DNA of 64,000 nucleotides. Origin: Maricurvus nonylphenolicus. Its GTDB lineage: Bacteria > Pseudomonadota > Gammaproteobacteria > Pseudomonadales > Cellvibrionaceae. The DNA lies in contig NZ_AP031498.1 of the NCBI RefSeq assembly GCF_042854845.1, positions 4,340,001 to 4,404,000 on the forward strand, written 5' to 3'. The notes under the pieces were generated by a model, which was not told the origin of the DNA, made no database searches, and saw only the letters and a list, made by a program, of their open reading frames with translations. This document shows, in pieces, positions 54,250 to 62,397 of this stretch; position 1 is the first letter of the stretch; every line of letters begins with the position of its first letter. The position numbers and the translations under genes were made by a program.

Positions 54250-54386
54250 GGTTTCTTCCCCAAGAAGATAGAGGCCTTTGCGGCTATAAGTCGTTGTTAT
54301 GAAAGCAGTTTTGGGATTTATTAATACTTTTTTATAACTTTTCCCAAATCGCTATAACGCAAAAGTATAATGAGGCCCACAAAAAA

Positions 54387-54402
54387 TGTGAACCACGTCA
54401 CA
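54387..54402. promoter_or_regulatory. Perfect CRP/Vfr-type palindrome upstream of Slam2
   Basis: TGTGA-ACCACG-TCACA fits the CRP consensus half-sites with the right 6-base spacer. It lies 138 bases before the Slam2 ATG, in the only sizeable non-coding gap of the locus (54250-54478). It sits inside a larger inverted repeat, CCCACAAAAA/TTTTTGTGGG (54377-54386, 54406-54415). A TATACT on the - strand about 18 bases past the site could be a -10. Suggests cAMP-dependent control of the Slam2-cargoB-cargoC operon; the outer repeat could also act as a weak terminator for cargo A. Confidence 0.5.
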
Positions 54403-54478
54403 CACTTTTTGTGGGATTTTCATGAAAACGGCAATTTTATGACGATTGGCGCGCTAATTCACCAATAGATCAATCACC

Positions 54479-56101
54479 TCAGTCGTCATCAAACTGCCTT
54501 TCCGCCGCAAAGATATCGCCCTGGGTAATTTCCCCTTTGGTGATTTCATAGGCACCGCCCATGGCTCTGGCTTCAGGCCCATAGAAGGTTCCCTGGACAA
54601 AACCACTATCCGCAGACACCGACGTGGAGATTATATGTTGGCCCTGCACCACGCCCTGGGCACTAAAGCTCATATCAGTGCCCTGCACTTCCAGGCCAGT
54701 GAAACTACCGTTAAAGCTGCGGTTGCCAAAATCCACATCGATATCGACAAGTTGTCCAAGATAGCTGCTACCTCGATAGTTGGCACTCACATTACCCGCG
54801 ATTAGTGAATTGATATCGGATAATGGCGTGGGAGTTCCGACGATGTAGCGTGAGCTGGGGTAAGCTGGCATGCCTACCTGATCGCTGCCTTCCCCCATTT
54901 CGAGAATAATGCTGCCTTCCCAATAGATGCGCAGAAGATCCTCTGCATCACTTACGTAAACTGCTTCACCGTCGAAGGTGGAATCTATGCCGCCATCGTC
55001 GCGGGTGCCTTCAAATTCTCCTTCGCCATCGTCGACAAATGTTTCCTCTGTTAACCCCTCATCTTCACTGTTGGCATAGCTATCAGACGGTGTTGTGCCA
55101 TCGCGGTTATAGAGGGTATAGCTGGCGCTATCGTCACTGCTGTCGTCAGGTGTGTCACCGTCATCCAGATTCACTTTAATGCCAGAGACATCGGCATAAC
55201 AGAGGGTATCACCACAGCTTTCTTCATCACCACCTTCATCAGGTTCCTGTATGCCAATCTGTATGTGAAGGCTCTCATAAGAACCTTCATGGTTGCCCTC
55301 GCCATTTTCATGGCCACCTTCGGGGCCGGGATCTTCACCTTCATTTTCATCAGGTTCGGTTTCACCTTCTCCGTCGTTATCGTTTTCATCACTGTCGTGA
55401 TCGGAGAAGTGAAGTGCGTAACCGATTAAATCTCCCTCTTCAGCATCGGGCAGGGGGATATGCAGCATAAGATCATCACCGCCGCCGTTTTCGTCACCAC
55501 CTTCATCGCCCCCACCCTCATCTCCAGGGCCACCCTCATCTCCAGGGCCACCTTCGTCACCTGGGCCACCCTCATCGCCTGGACCACCTTCATCACCAGG
55601 GCCACCCGTGCCATTATCGCCATCATCTGGATCACCGTTATCTCCTGGTCCTCCGTCATCGCTTGGACCGCCATCGTCGGTGGGGCCTCCTTCATCAGAA
55701 GGTTCTCCGCCATCACCGCCAGGTGTACTAGTAGCGCCTGCGCCACCATCGTCATCCTCTTCACCGACAACAATAAAACCGTCCGGGTCGTAGTCCAAGG
55801 AGTCACCACGGCCAATTAAATCCAAAATCGGAACACGTGGTGCCGTTGTGCCTCCCGATGCGGTAGGCTCTTCACCGGTGAGTGCAGCCAGGTACGCATC
55901 GACGCCACACCAGATGCCCCACTCTTGCAATGTATTGCCGCCTGCCTGATCTTCATCGCAATCCTGCTGGGCAGGGTCAGCGTTACCATCGGCCGGAGCA
56001 GCTTCCGCAAAGGTCGCCGGTGAAATTGCCAAAGCGATAGCAAAACTTAAAGCGTGTAAGGTGAACTTACTATCTAACGAATGGGACAGTAAATAAGACA
56101 T
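54479..56101 (-). CDS. T11SS cargo A: exported protein with acidic repeat linker and TbpB-like barrel
   Basis: 540 residues from the ATG at 56101, chosen for the AAGGAG seven bases upstream (the TTG at 56122 has none). Signal peptide about 1-33 (ISPATFAEA), no lipobox. N-terminal module with Cys pair (QQDCDED and QEWGIWCGV), EPTASGG and a GRGDSLDYDPDGF motif. A Gly/Asp/Glu/Pro linker with GPGDEG repeats is followed by LMLHIPLPDAEEGDLIGY and a strongly acidic middle. The C-terminal barrel has AGNVSANYRGSS, VDIDVDFGNRSFNGSF, QGQHIISTSVSADSG and GTFYGPEARAMGGAYEI. It lies 32 bases after Slam1 and is its likely substrate. Ligand unknown; the many Asp residues may bind calcium. Confidence 0.8.
   Translation of the reverse strand: MSYLLSHSLDSKFTLHALSFAIALAISPATFAEAAPADGNADPAQQDCDEDQAGGNTLQEWGIWCGVDAYLAALTGEEPTASGGTTAPRVPILDLIGRGDSLDYDPDGFIVVGEEDDDGGAGATSTPGGDGGEPSDEGGPTDDGGPSDDGGPGDNGDPDDGDNGTGGPGDEGGPGDEGGPGDEGGPGDEGGPGDEGGGDEGGDENGGGDDLMLHIPLPDAEEGDLIGYALHFSDHDSDENDNDGEGETEPDENEGEDPGPEGGHENGEGNHEGSYESLHIQIGIQEPDEGGDEESCGDTLCYADVSGIKVNLDDGDTPDDSSDDSASYTLYNRDGTTPSDSYANSEDEGLTEETFVDDGEGEFEGTRDDGGIDSTFDGEAVYVSDAEDLLRIYWEGSIILEMGEGSDQVGMPAYPSSRYIVGTPTPLSDINSLIAGNVSANYRGSSYLGQLVDIDVDFGNRSFNGSFTGLEVQGTDMSFSAQGVVQGQHIISTSVSADSGFVQGTFYGPEARAMGGAYEITKGEITQGDIFAAERQFDDD
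55513..55606 (-). repeat. 18-base repeats in the cargo A linker
   Basis: About five tandem 18-base units encode Gly-Pro-Gly-Asp-Glu-Gly, flanked by decayed copies of the same plan (GGPTDDG, GGPSDDG). The linker is flexible and very acidic. Slipped-strand changes of 18 bases would keep the frame, so linker length may vary between strains. Confidence 0.8.
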
Positions 56102-56133
56102 AGTAACGCTCCTTCCGTACAACTACGGAGCTG

Positions 56134-57456
56134 TTAGTAACGCCGGGTTAAATCCATACTCAACTCGGTGCGATCGTATTCATAAATGGCAATACGTGAA
56201 CGGGTATCGGTGTAATTCACACGCATGTCGAATACCCAACCTTTTAAAAAGCCGTCCATAAAACTGTGATTCATACCCACCATATAGCGATGTTCACGCT
56301 CACTGCGGCCGGTATTAAATAAAGGTTCTTTGCCTTTGTAATCGGATTCTTGATAACTGGCGCGGGTGAATACAGCGCCCTGATTCCAAGCTCTCCAATA
56401 GGCGCCGATGTAAAAATCCCATACATCGAACTCTTCAATATCGATGCGGGCATTTTGTTCATATCCACCAACACCGGTTTGCAGTGAAAGTCCAGGTGTT
56501 ACACGGCGGCCATACTCAAAGCTGGCACCGTAGCGATGACCTTCGCGGTCTTTGTTTTCATCGGTGTGAAATTCACGGTACAACCATTTACCACTCGCGG
56601 TGTATTCGTTTTTACCGTTCACCCAGGTATAGGAAGGATTGAGACTGCTATACAGCGCCAATGCATTATCACCGAGGCGGATATAGTCGAGAATCACATC
56701 CACTTTCGCACGCCAGTTGGTGCGTGAAATAAAGGCGGGCCCGCTGCTTAAGGTAATGACGTCTACGGTGTATGGGTGTTCATCCAGATACTCCTTGCGG
56801 TAGACACTGGCACTGCTCTGCCAAAACCCTTGTACCGGCTTTTCGCCCAGATTGAATGAACCGGGCAAGCGATAACTGTGATCGACACCTGCGGAAAAAT
56901 TCACAAAAGCATCGGACTGTTCTTCATCACCAGGCTGTAATCTGAACTCTGAACCGTTGACATTAAATATGTCATCGTTGGGACCGACATTAACATTATC
57001 ATCGTGACCACTGCCAAAACCGACACGCCCGACGACACTGTGGCGCCGTGCACTATCGGCTTCTTCCACAGACTGAATCTGCTCCAAAAACAAGGAAACC
57101 GTATCTCTCACCTGTGCTGGTGTAGAAGGATCATTAATGACCATTTGTGCTTGGGCTACAGCTTGTTGATAGCGTGCGGCCCGGTAATAGGCTACCGCCA
57201 ATTCAAGACGCGCTCGATGTAAACGTGGATCGACAGTAAGTACATGATTGAGCGCTTTGATCGAGCCGTAAAGATTACCTTTGGAACGCAGGTCCATGGC
57301 CTGCTGATACTTCTCTTCCAACTCTTCCATGGTTACCGCATAAGCAGGATACGAAACCACGCACGCGATAACTAACGCCGCTGTAATTTGAAATAAAACC
57401 TTCTGCGAAAAAGTTCCACCCAGATGGAACCAACTTGCCCGCAATGAAAATAACAT
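56134..57456 (-). CDS. Slam-type outer-membrane protein (T11SS), copy 1
   Basis: 440 residues from the ATG at 57456, which has a strong GGGAGG six bases upstream; the GTG at 57489 is not needed. A long signal peptide (about 1-40, VVSYPAYA) precedes TPR-like helices (about 42-140; AMDLRSKGNLYGSIKALNHVL, RARLELAVAYYRAARY). A beta-barrel begins VGRVGFGSGHDDNVNVGP and ends in a terminal Tyr (DLTRRY). It is a clear paralogue of the Slam at 52981-54249 over its whole length. It should transfer cargo A, encoded 32 bases downstream, across the outer membrane. First gene of the locus, 160 bases after phhB on the same strand. Confidence 0.88.
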   Translation of the reverse strand: MLFSLRASWFHLGGTFSQKVLFQITAALVIACVVSYPAYAVTMEELEEKYQQAMDLRSKGNLYGSIKALNHVLTVDPRLHRARLELAVAYYRAARYQQAVAQAQMVINDPSTPAQVRDTVSLFLEQIQSVEEADSARRHSVVGRVGFGSGHDDNVNVGPNDDIFNVNGSEFRLQPGDEEQSDAFVNFSAGVDHSYRLPGSFNLGEKPVQGFWQSSASVYRKEYLDEHPYTVDVITLSSGPAFISRTNWRAKVDVILDYIRLGDNALALYSSLNPSYTWVNGKNEYTASGKWLYREFHTDENKDREGHRYGASFEYGRRVTPGLSLQTGVGGYEQNARIDIEEFDVWDFYIGAYWRAWNQGAVFTRASYQESDYKGKEPLFNTGRSEREHRYMVGMNHSFMDGFLKGWVFDMRVNYTDTRSRIAIYEYDRTELSMDLTRRY

Positions 57457-57628
57457 GGACACCTCCCACGTTATCAAGGCATGTAACACGCCTTGTACAC
57501 ATTTCTGTAAAAAGTGTAGTAAGCAAGGATCAGGACTGACAGGTGCTAGTAGGACGAATTATTTCTATTGGGAAATTTCATTAGCCGAATTGGCTTTGAG
57601 AAAACGTCACACATTTGAGACAGACAAC

Positions 57629-57646
57629 TGTCACAAGGATGTGACA
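57629..57646. promoter_or_regulatory. Palindrome between phhB and Slam1
   Basis: TGTCACA-AGGA-TGTGACA is a perfect 7+4+7 inverted repeat just after the phhB stop and about 170 bases before the Slam1 ATG. Half sites resemble CRP halves in reversed order, so it is not a CRP site. It may be an operator for Slam1 or an RNA hairpin at the phhB end; no T-run follows on the - strand. Confidence 0.3.
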
Positions 57647-57649
57647 AAT

Positions 57650-57991
57650 TTATTTGCTGTGCAGGTAATCAGTCTTCGCCGCCATAATAAAATCGTTGCG
57701 ATGCAGGCCACGAATCTTGTGGGTCCACCAGGTTACCGTGGTTTTGCCCCATTCAACAAGAATGGCTGGATGATGGTTGGAACCTTCGGCAAGCTCACCC
57801 ACGGCATTGGCAAAATCCAGGGCTTTGGAAAAATCGGGGAAAGGATAAACCTTTTCAAGCTGATCTACGCCATCGCGCTCGGTTATATGCCACTCCGGTA
57901 ATTGAGCTAACAATTCAACTTGGTCTTGCTGGTTCACCGTAGGGGCACCAGCCCGGCAGGCATCACAGGTTTCAGTCGCGAGGTCTTTCAT
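57650..57991 (-). CDS. phhB: Pterin-4a-carbinolamine dehydratase
   Basis: 113 residues, the usual length. Motifs: LPEWHITERDGVDQLEKVYPFPDFSKAL cut by family position, and the active-site NHHPAILVEW followed by VTWWTHKIRGLHRNDF. It recycles the pterin cofactor of phenylalanine hydroxylase. phhA is not in the window, so the gene stands alone between the GlxA-type regulator and Slam1, all on the - strand. Confidence 0.94.
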   Translation of the reverse strand: MKDLATETCDACRAGAPTVNQQDQVELLAQLPEWHITERDGVDQLEKVYPFPDFSKALDFANAVGELAEGSNHHPAILVEWGKTTVTWWTHKIRGLHRNDFIMAAKTDYLHSK

Positions 57992-58114
57992 TCACCGTCT
58001 CCATGGTTTTAGCTTGGTCATGTCGCTTTATACGCTATCAGCTTTAGTTTAGTGCAATTTTGAAGCCTAGCTCAGCTCCCACGGCATTTGTCGTCTTATC
58101 CCGCATTTACGCCC

Positions 58115-59101
58115 TTATCGTGCAACGTGTACAGCTCGATAGCGAGCCCTGTAATTGCTGGGGGAAAATCCGGCACGGCGCTTAAACAGGCGAATAAAAG
58201 AACTAACATCCTCATAACCCACGGCATGGGTAATCGACTCAATAGACTGGTTGGACTGCACCAGCAACCGACACGCCGTGTCCAGGCGTATATCCTGCAG
58301 GTAATTTAAAGGTGTTGTGCCTGTCGCCAATTTAAAACGTCTTAACAGGGAGCGGTTGGATAAACCAAACTGTTTACCTAGCGCATCGATACTGATCGCG
58401 TCCCGAAAATGCCCCTCCAACCAGTTTTGTATGTCGAGAATGGTTTTGTCACCGTGGAATTTCATACTGGCCAATGGCGAAAAAGATAACTGCGTCGAAC
58501 GCTCTAAGTCCACCATAAAGTATTTAGCGGTATCCATAGCGGTTTTATGGCCACAGAACAGTTCGATAAGGTGCAAACCGAGATCAAACCAGGAGGTTCC
58601 CCCAGCATCACAAATCACATTGCCATCCACGGTAAGCAATTGATCGGGACGCAAGTCGACTTGTGGGTAACGTGCTTGAAACTCTTCAACCGTCGGCCAC
58701 AAGGTAGTCGCCTGTTTGCCATCCAGCAAACCGGCTTCGGCCATAAAAAATGAGCCGGTACTGTTACAACCTATCAGGCACTCTTTATCTTTAAGCTCTT
58801 CCAGCAACGCAATAATGTCCTGATTCTGCGCCAGGGTAAGATCTATATCACCGTTAATCGTCGGCACCAGCACCACATCACTGCCTGCAATATCTTCCAG
58901 TGAGCAATGAGGCGATAGGGACAGATTATTCATCACTTTAACCGGCTCAGCGTTGCGGCTAGCCAGACGCACATCAAAGCGAGGTTGACGGCCCCGTTGC
59001 TGGCGCTGATAGGTGTTACCGGCAAAATACAACATGTCGTTCATGCCCATCACAGCGGCAGCCAGGACGTAGTCGAACAGCAATATGCTTATCTTGATCA
59101 T
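58115..59101 (-). CDS. GlxA/FtrA-type AraC-family transcription regulator
   Basis: 328 residues. The N-terminal two thirds are a DJ-1/PfpI-like domain (IKISILLFDYVLAAAVMGMND; IGCNSTGSFFMAEAGLLDG, where the nucleophile region has Cys then Asn-Ser-Thr-Gly). The C-terminal 100 residues are an AraC helix-turn-helix (SIDALGKQFGLSNRSLLRRFK, then SITHAVGYEDVSSFIRLFKR). Such regulators activate catabolic genes in response to small nitrogenous compounds. It is divergent from the molybdopterin oxidoreductase across 138 bases, so that operon is the likely target. Confidence 0.88.
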   Translation of the reverse strand: MIKISILLFDYVLAAAVMGMNDMLYFAGNTYQRQQRGRQPRFDVRLASRNAEPVKVMNNLSLSPHCSLEDIAGSDVVLVPTINGDIDLTLAQNQDIIALLEELKDKECLIGCNSTGSFFMAEAGLLDGKQATTLWPTVEEFQARYPQVDLRPDQLLTVDGNVICDAGGTSWFDLGLHLIELFCGHKTAMDTAKYFMVDLERSTQLSFSPLASMKFHGDKTILDIQNWLEGHFRDAISIDALGKQFGLSNRSLLRRFKLATGTTPLNYLQDIRLDTACRLLVQSNQSIESITHAVGYEDVSSFIRLFKRRAGFSPSNYRARYRAVHVAR

Positions 59102-59239
59102 GCGGTTTTGGGCCCTTCATGCGTAAACCAAATGGCGAAATCGGCCAATTTTATGTCGATTCCTACAATTACACATCCCTCGGGCAACTGCCAGAATTTT
59201 CCCCTAAAAAACTAAGCCATCAGAGAGAGATCAGGGGTT

Positions 59240-61363
59240 ATGAGCGAAATACAGACCCACTACCGCACCTGCAATATTTGTGAGGCCATGTGCGGCCTGG
59301 AGATCAAGCATAAAGAGGGGGAAATCCTCTCCATTAAACCGGACAAACAAGACCCTTTCAGCCGTGGCCATATATGCCCTAAAGCGGTCGCTTTGCAGGA
59401 TTTCTACAAAGATCCAGACCGCATTCGTAGCCCCATGAGAAAGACGGCTGCTGGTTGGGAGGAGATCAGCTGGGAAGCCGCGTTTGATGAAATTCAGGAC
59501 AAGATCCAAACCATTCAGGCTGCTCACGGCAACGATGCCGTTGGGGTCTATATGGGTAATCCCAACGCCCACAATCTGGGCAATGCCCTGTTTCTGAAAA
59601 AATTCCACCGCGCGCTGAATTCAAAGAGCATTTACAGTTCGGCATCCGCTGATCAGTTACCTCACCATGCCGCCTCTAACTATATGTTTGGGGCGGGTAT
59701 GGTCATCCCTGTGCCGGATATTGATCGAACCGACTACATGCTGATTATCGGTGGCAATCCGGTGGTCTCCAACGGCAGCATGATGACCGCCGCCGGCGTT
59801 CCCGATCGTCTGAAAGACATTAAAAAGCGCGGCGGTAAAATCGTTGTTATCGATCCTAGGCGCACCGAAACCGCCAAACTGGCGTCGGAACATATTTTTA
59901 TCCGCCCGGAAAAAGATGCCCTTCTGCTCTTGGCCATGATTAACACCATCATTACCGATGGCTTGAGCAATTTGGGCCGCTTGCAAGATATGACTGCTGG
60001 CTTTGATGACCTGGCTCAAGCCGCTAGGCCCTTTACCCCAGAAAGCGTTGCCGAAGTTGTGGGAATACCTGCAGACAAGATACGGGAGCTTGCCCATGAC
60101 ATGGCACGGGCACCTTCCGCCGTGTGTTATAGCCGCATGGGCGCTTCCACCCAATCGTTTGGCGGTCTATGCCTATGGTTAACCTACGCCCTGAATATCA
60201 TCACCGGGAATTTAGATCGCCAAGGTGGGGCGATGCTGCCCATGCCAGCCTTTGATCTACTGGCCAATACACCCAGAGGAAAACCCAGCACCTACGGTCG
60301 CCACAAATCTCGTGTCCGGCAACTGCCTTTCAACAACTCGGAGTTTCCCATCGCCACCCTAGCCGAAGAAATTCTGACACCCGGCGAAGGTCAAGTTCGC
60401 GCCATGTTTACCGTCGCCGGCAACCCGGTACTTTCAGCCCCAGGCGGCGACCAACTGACCGAAGCGTTCGAGAATTTAGACTTTATGGTATCGATTGATA
60501 TCTACCTGAATGAGACCACTAAACATGCCGATATTTTCCTGCCGGCAACTACGGGTTTGGAAATCAATCATTACGATGTGTTTTTTAATAGCTTCGCGGT
60601 ACGTAATAACGCCAAGTTTTCACCGCCGTTATTTGAAAAAACAGCTAATCAAAAACACGATTGGGAAATTCTGCAAGCCCTTATCTGCCGTATAACCGGC
60701 GTGAAAGATGATGGCATTACGCCGGAGATGATTCTGGATATGGGTTTGCAGAATGGATATTACAAGGATCAGGGATTGAGCTTACAGACGTTGATTGATA
60801 ATCCCCACGGGATCGATCTGGGACCACTGCAACCCTGCCTAGAAGAAAGAATCAAAACCGCTGATGGCAAGATTCAGCTAGCACCAGAGTTTTATTTAAA
60901 CGACCTGCCCCGTCTCGAACAATATGCCCGGGATGATCAGCAACGTCGCAATCAGTTCCCCTACGATATGATTGGCCGCCGCCTGGCCCGCAGCCACAAT
61001 ACCTGGACGCAGAACTCTCATCGCTTGGTAAAAGGTAAAAACCCGGTCACGCTGCAACTCCATTCCCAAGATGCTGAAGCGCTTGGGCTGAGCTCAGGGC
61101 AAATGGCTCGCGTAACATCCGCTACCGGCGAAATCGATATTGAAGTGGATGTAAACGATAACATCCTGCAAGGGGTTGTAAGTATTCCTCAAGGCTGGGG
61201 CCATAATCATCGCAATACCCAAATGCATGTCGCTGCTACACAACCCGGTATAAGCATTAACAGCCTCACTGACACACAACGCGTCGACCCGCTAACCGGA
61301 AATGCCGCTTTTAATGGCACACCCGTCGCTATCGAAGCCATTAAAACAGCTATCGCTAATTAG
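59240..61363 (+). CDS. Molybdopterin (bis-MGD) oxidoreductase, cytoplasmic, formate-dehydrogenase-like
   Basis: 707 residues. An N-terminal 4Fe-4S motif, Cys11-x2-Cys14-x3-Cys18-x27-Cys46, precedes the molybdopterin domains (IIGGNPVVSNGSMM, VIDPRRTETAKLAS, and a C-terminal dinucleotide-binding domain from about 585 with LHSQDAEALGLSSGQ). No Tat signal, so cytoplasmic. At the position where formate dehydrogenases carry Cys or Sec, the sequence around SASADQLPHH has neither, so the metal may be bound by Ser or Asp and the substrate is probably not formate. The ATG has AGGGG just upstream. DUF1295 follows after 8 bases. Confidence 0.85.
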   Translation: MSEIQTHYRTCNICEAMCGLEIKHKEGEILSIKPDKQDPFSRGHICPKAVALQDFYKDPDRIRSPMRKTAAGWEEISWEAAFDEIQDKIQTIQAAHGNDAVGVYMGNPNAHNLGNALFLKKFHRALNSKSIYSSASADQLPHHAASNYMFGAGMVIPVPDIDRTDYMLIIGGNPVVSNGSMMTAAGVPDRLKDIKKRGGKIVVIDPRRTETAKLASEHIFIRPEKDALLLLAMINTIITDGLSNLGRLQDMTAGFDDLAQAARPFTPESVAEVVGIPADKIRELAHDMARAPSAVCYSRMGASTQSFGGLCLWLTYALNIITGNLDRQGGAMLPMPAFDLLANTPRGKPSTYGRHKSRVRQLPFNNSEFPIATLAEEILTPGEGQVRAMFTVAGNPVLSAPGGDQLTEAFENLDFMVSIDIYLNETTKHADIFLPATTGLEINHYDVFFNSFAVRNNAKFSPPLFEKTANQKHDWEILQALICRITGVKDDGITPEMILDMGLQNGYYKDQGLSLQTLIDNPHGIDLGPLQPCLEERIKTADGKIQLAPEFYLNDLPRLEQYARDDQQRRNQFPYDMIGRRLARSHNTWTQNSHRLVKGKNPVTLQLHSQDAEALGLSSGQMARVTSATGEIDIEVDVNDNILQGVVSIPQGWGHNHRNTQMHVAATQPGISINSLTDTQRVDPLTGNAAFNGTPVAIEAIKTAIAN

Positions 61364-61371
61364 GAACCCTT

Positions 61372-62316
61372 ATGTTGAAATACTTTTCTCCCTTAACCTT
61401 ATTTGTCCTTGGCTGGTTATTGTTACTGAACATTCCCATGTTTCAAACGATCAGTCTTACCAACGGGATTGCCCAACTGATCCTGTTTGCGTTGGTCGTG
61501 TGTTTACCGGCGTGGAAAACCGGTCGCTTATCCTATGTTGATATCGGTTGGCCGCTGGGTCTGGCGGTTATTGGTATCACCTGCTTGTTATTGGCCGAAG
61601 GTGATAGTTTGCGCAAAGGTGTCGTGAGCTTTGTTTATCTGTTTATCGGTTTACGCATGGGCCTGGGTGCCATAAAAATGTGGCGTGCTGGCGCGTTTAA
61701 AAAGGAGTTTCCACGTTATCAATTCCAACGCCGACGCTGGGAAAAGTCTGGTAAAACCAACACCATGCTTGTTATACAGGTAGACGCCATCCTGCAGGGG
61801 TTAGCCAATGCCTCCTTCCTCGCGGTACCGGCGTTCATTATCAGCGCCAACCCCAACCCGAGCTATTCAGTACTTGAAATTTTGGGTTTACTGTTATGGT
61901 TTGCGGCTTTCATCATGGAGTCGGTGGCGGACAAACAGAAGCACCAGTTCCTTCGTGACATGAAGCAACGGGGAGAAAAAAACAAAGTTTGCAATGTTGG
62001 GTTATGGCGCTACAGCAGGCACCCTAATTATTTTGCCGAATGGATGGTATGGAATGCGTTAGTCATTGCCGCCATACCTTCTCTGTTAGCACTGTTTTCG
62101 TCAATGCCTTTTGTAAGCTGGGCATTGTTAGGTGCCGCCTTAATTTATGCGTCCTACATTATGTATAACACCCTGGTATTTTTCACCGGTGCCATTCCCT
62201 CTGAATATTATTCAGTACAAAAACGCCCTGAATATAAGGCCTACCAGCAAACCACGAACATGTTTTTTCCTGGACCGGTAAAAAGCTCATCTTCCGCCGA
62301 AGAAGGAACAGCCTGA
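61372..62316 (+). CDS. DUF1295 / steroid 5-alpha-reductase-like membrane protein
   Basis: 314 residues with about eight membrane helices. The conserved C-terminal motif GLWRYSRHPNYFAEWMVW (Arg-His-Pro-Asn-Tyr-x-x-Glu) is the NADPH/isoprenyl-type signature of DUF1295 and related steroid reductase/ICMT proteins. Reaction unknown; expected to act on a hydrophobic substrate in the inner membrane. It follows the molybdopterin oxidoreductase by 8 bases, so the two probably share a pathway. Ends 30 bases before a strong terminator. Confidence 0.87.
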   Translation: MLKYFSPLTLFVLGWLLLLNIPMFQTISLTNGIAQLILFALVVCLPAWKTGRLSYVDIGWPLGLAVIGITCLLLAEGDSLRKGVVSFVYLFIGLRMGLGAIKMWRAGAFKKEFPRYQFQRRRWEKSGKTNTMLVIQVDAILQGLANASFLAVPAFIISANPNPSYSVLEILGLLLWFAAFIMESVADKQKHQFLRDMKQRGEKNKVCNVGLWRYSRHPNYFAEWMVWNALVIAAIPSLLALFSSMPFVSWALLGAALIYASYIMYNTLVFFTGAIPSEYYSVQKRPEYKAYQQTTNMFFPGPVKSSSSAEEGTA

Positions 62317-62345
62317 TACATCGCCAAATTACAAATATCAGACAT

Positions 62346-62376
62346 AAAAAAAACCGGGCATAGCCCGGTTTTTTTT
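62346..62376. terminator. Bidirectional terminator between DUF1295 and fumarase genes
   Basis: AAAAAAAACCGGGC and GCCCGGTTTTTTTT form a perfect stem with ATA as loop. A-run and T-run on either side serve both convergent genes (+ strand stop at 62316, - strand stop at 62398). Confidence 0.9.
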
Positions 62377-62397
62377 ATGTGAGAAAGGTATTAGAGA

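Noticed and set aside
50315..56101. Lipobox in the three Slam cargos
   Set aside because: The Cys residues near the N-termini follow polar segments (for example ANEQC, SPDC) beyond a signal peptidase I site, not a Leu-x-x-Cys lipobox. They are therefore treated as soluble exports.
57490..57649. Fur box upstream of Slam1, expected if the system scavenges iron
   Set aside because: No GATAATGATAATCATTATC-like sequence was found on either strand here or in 54250-54478.
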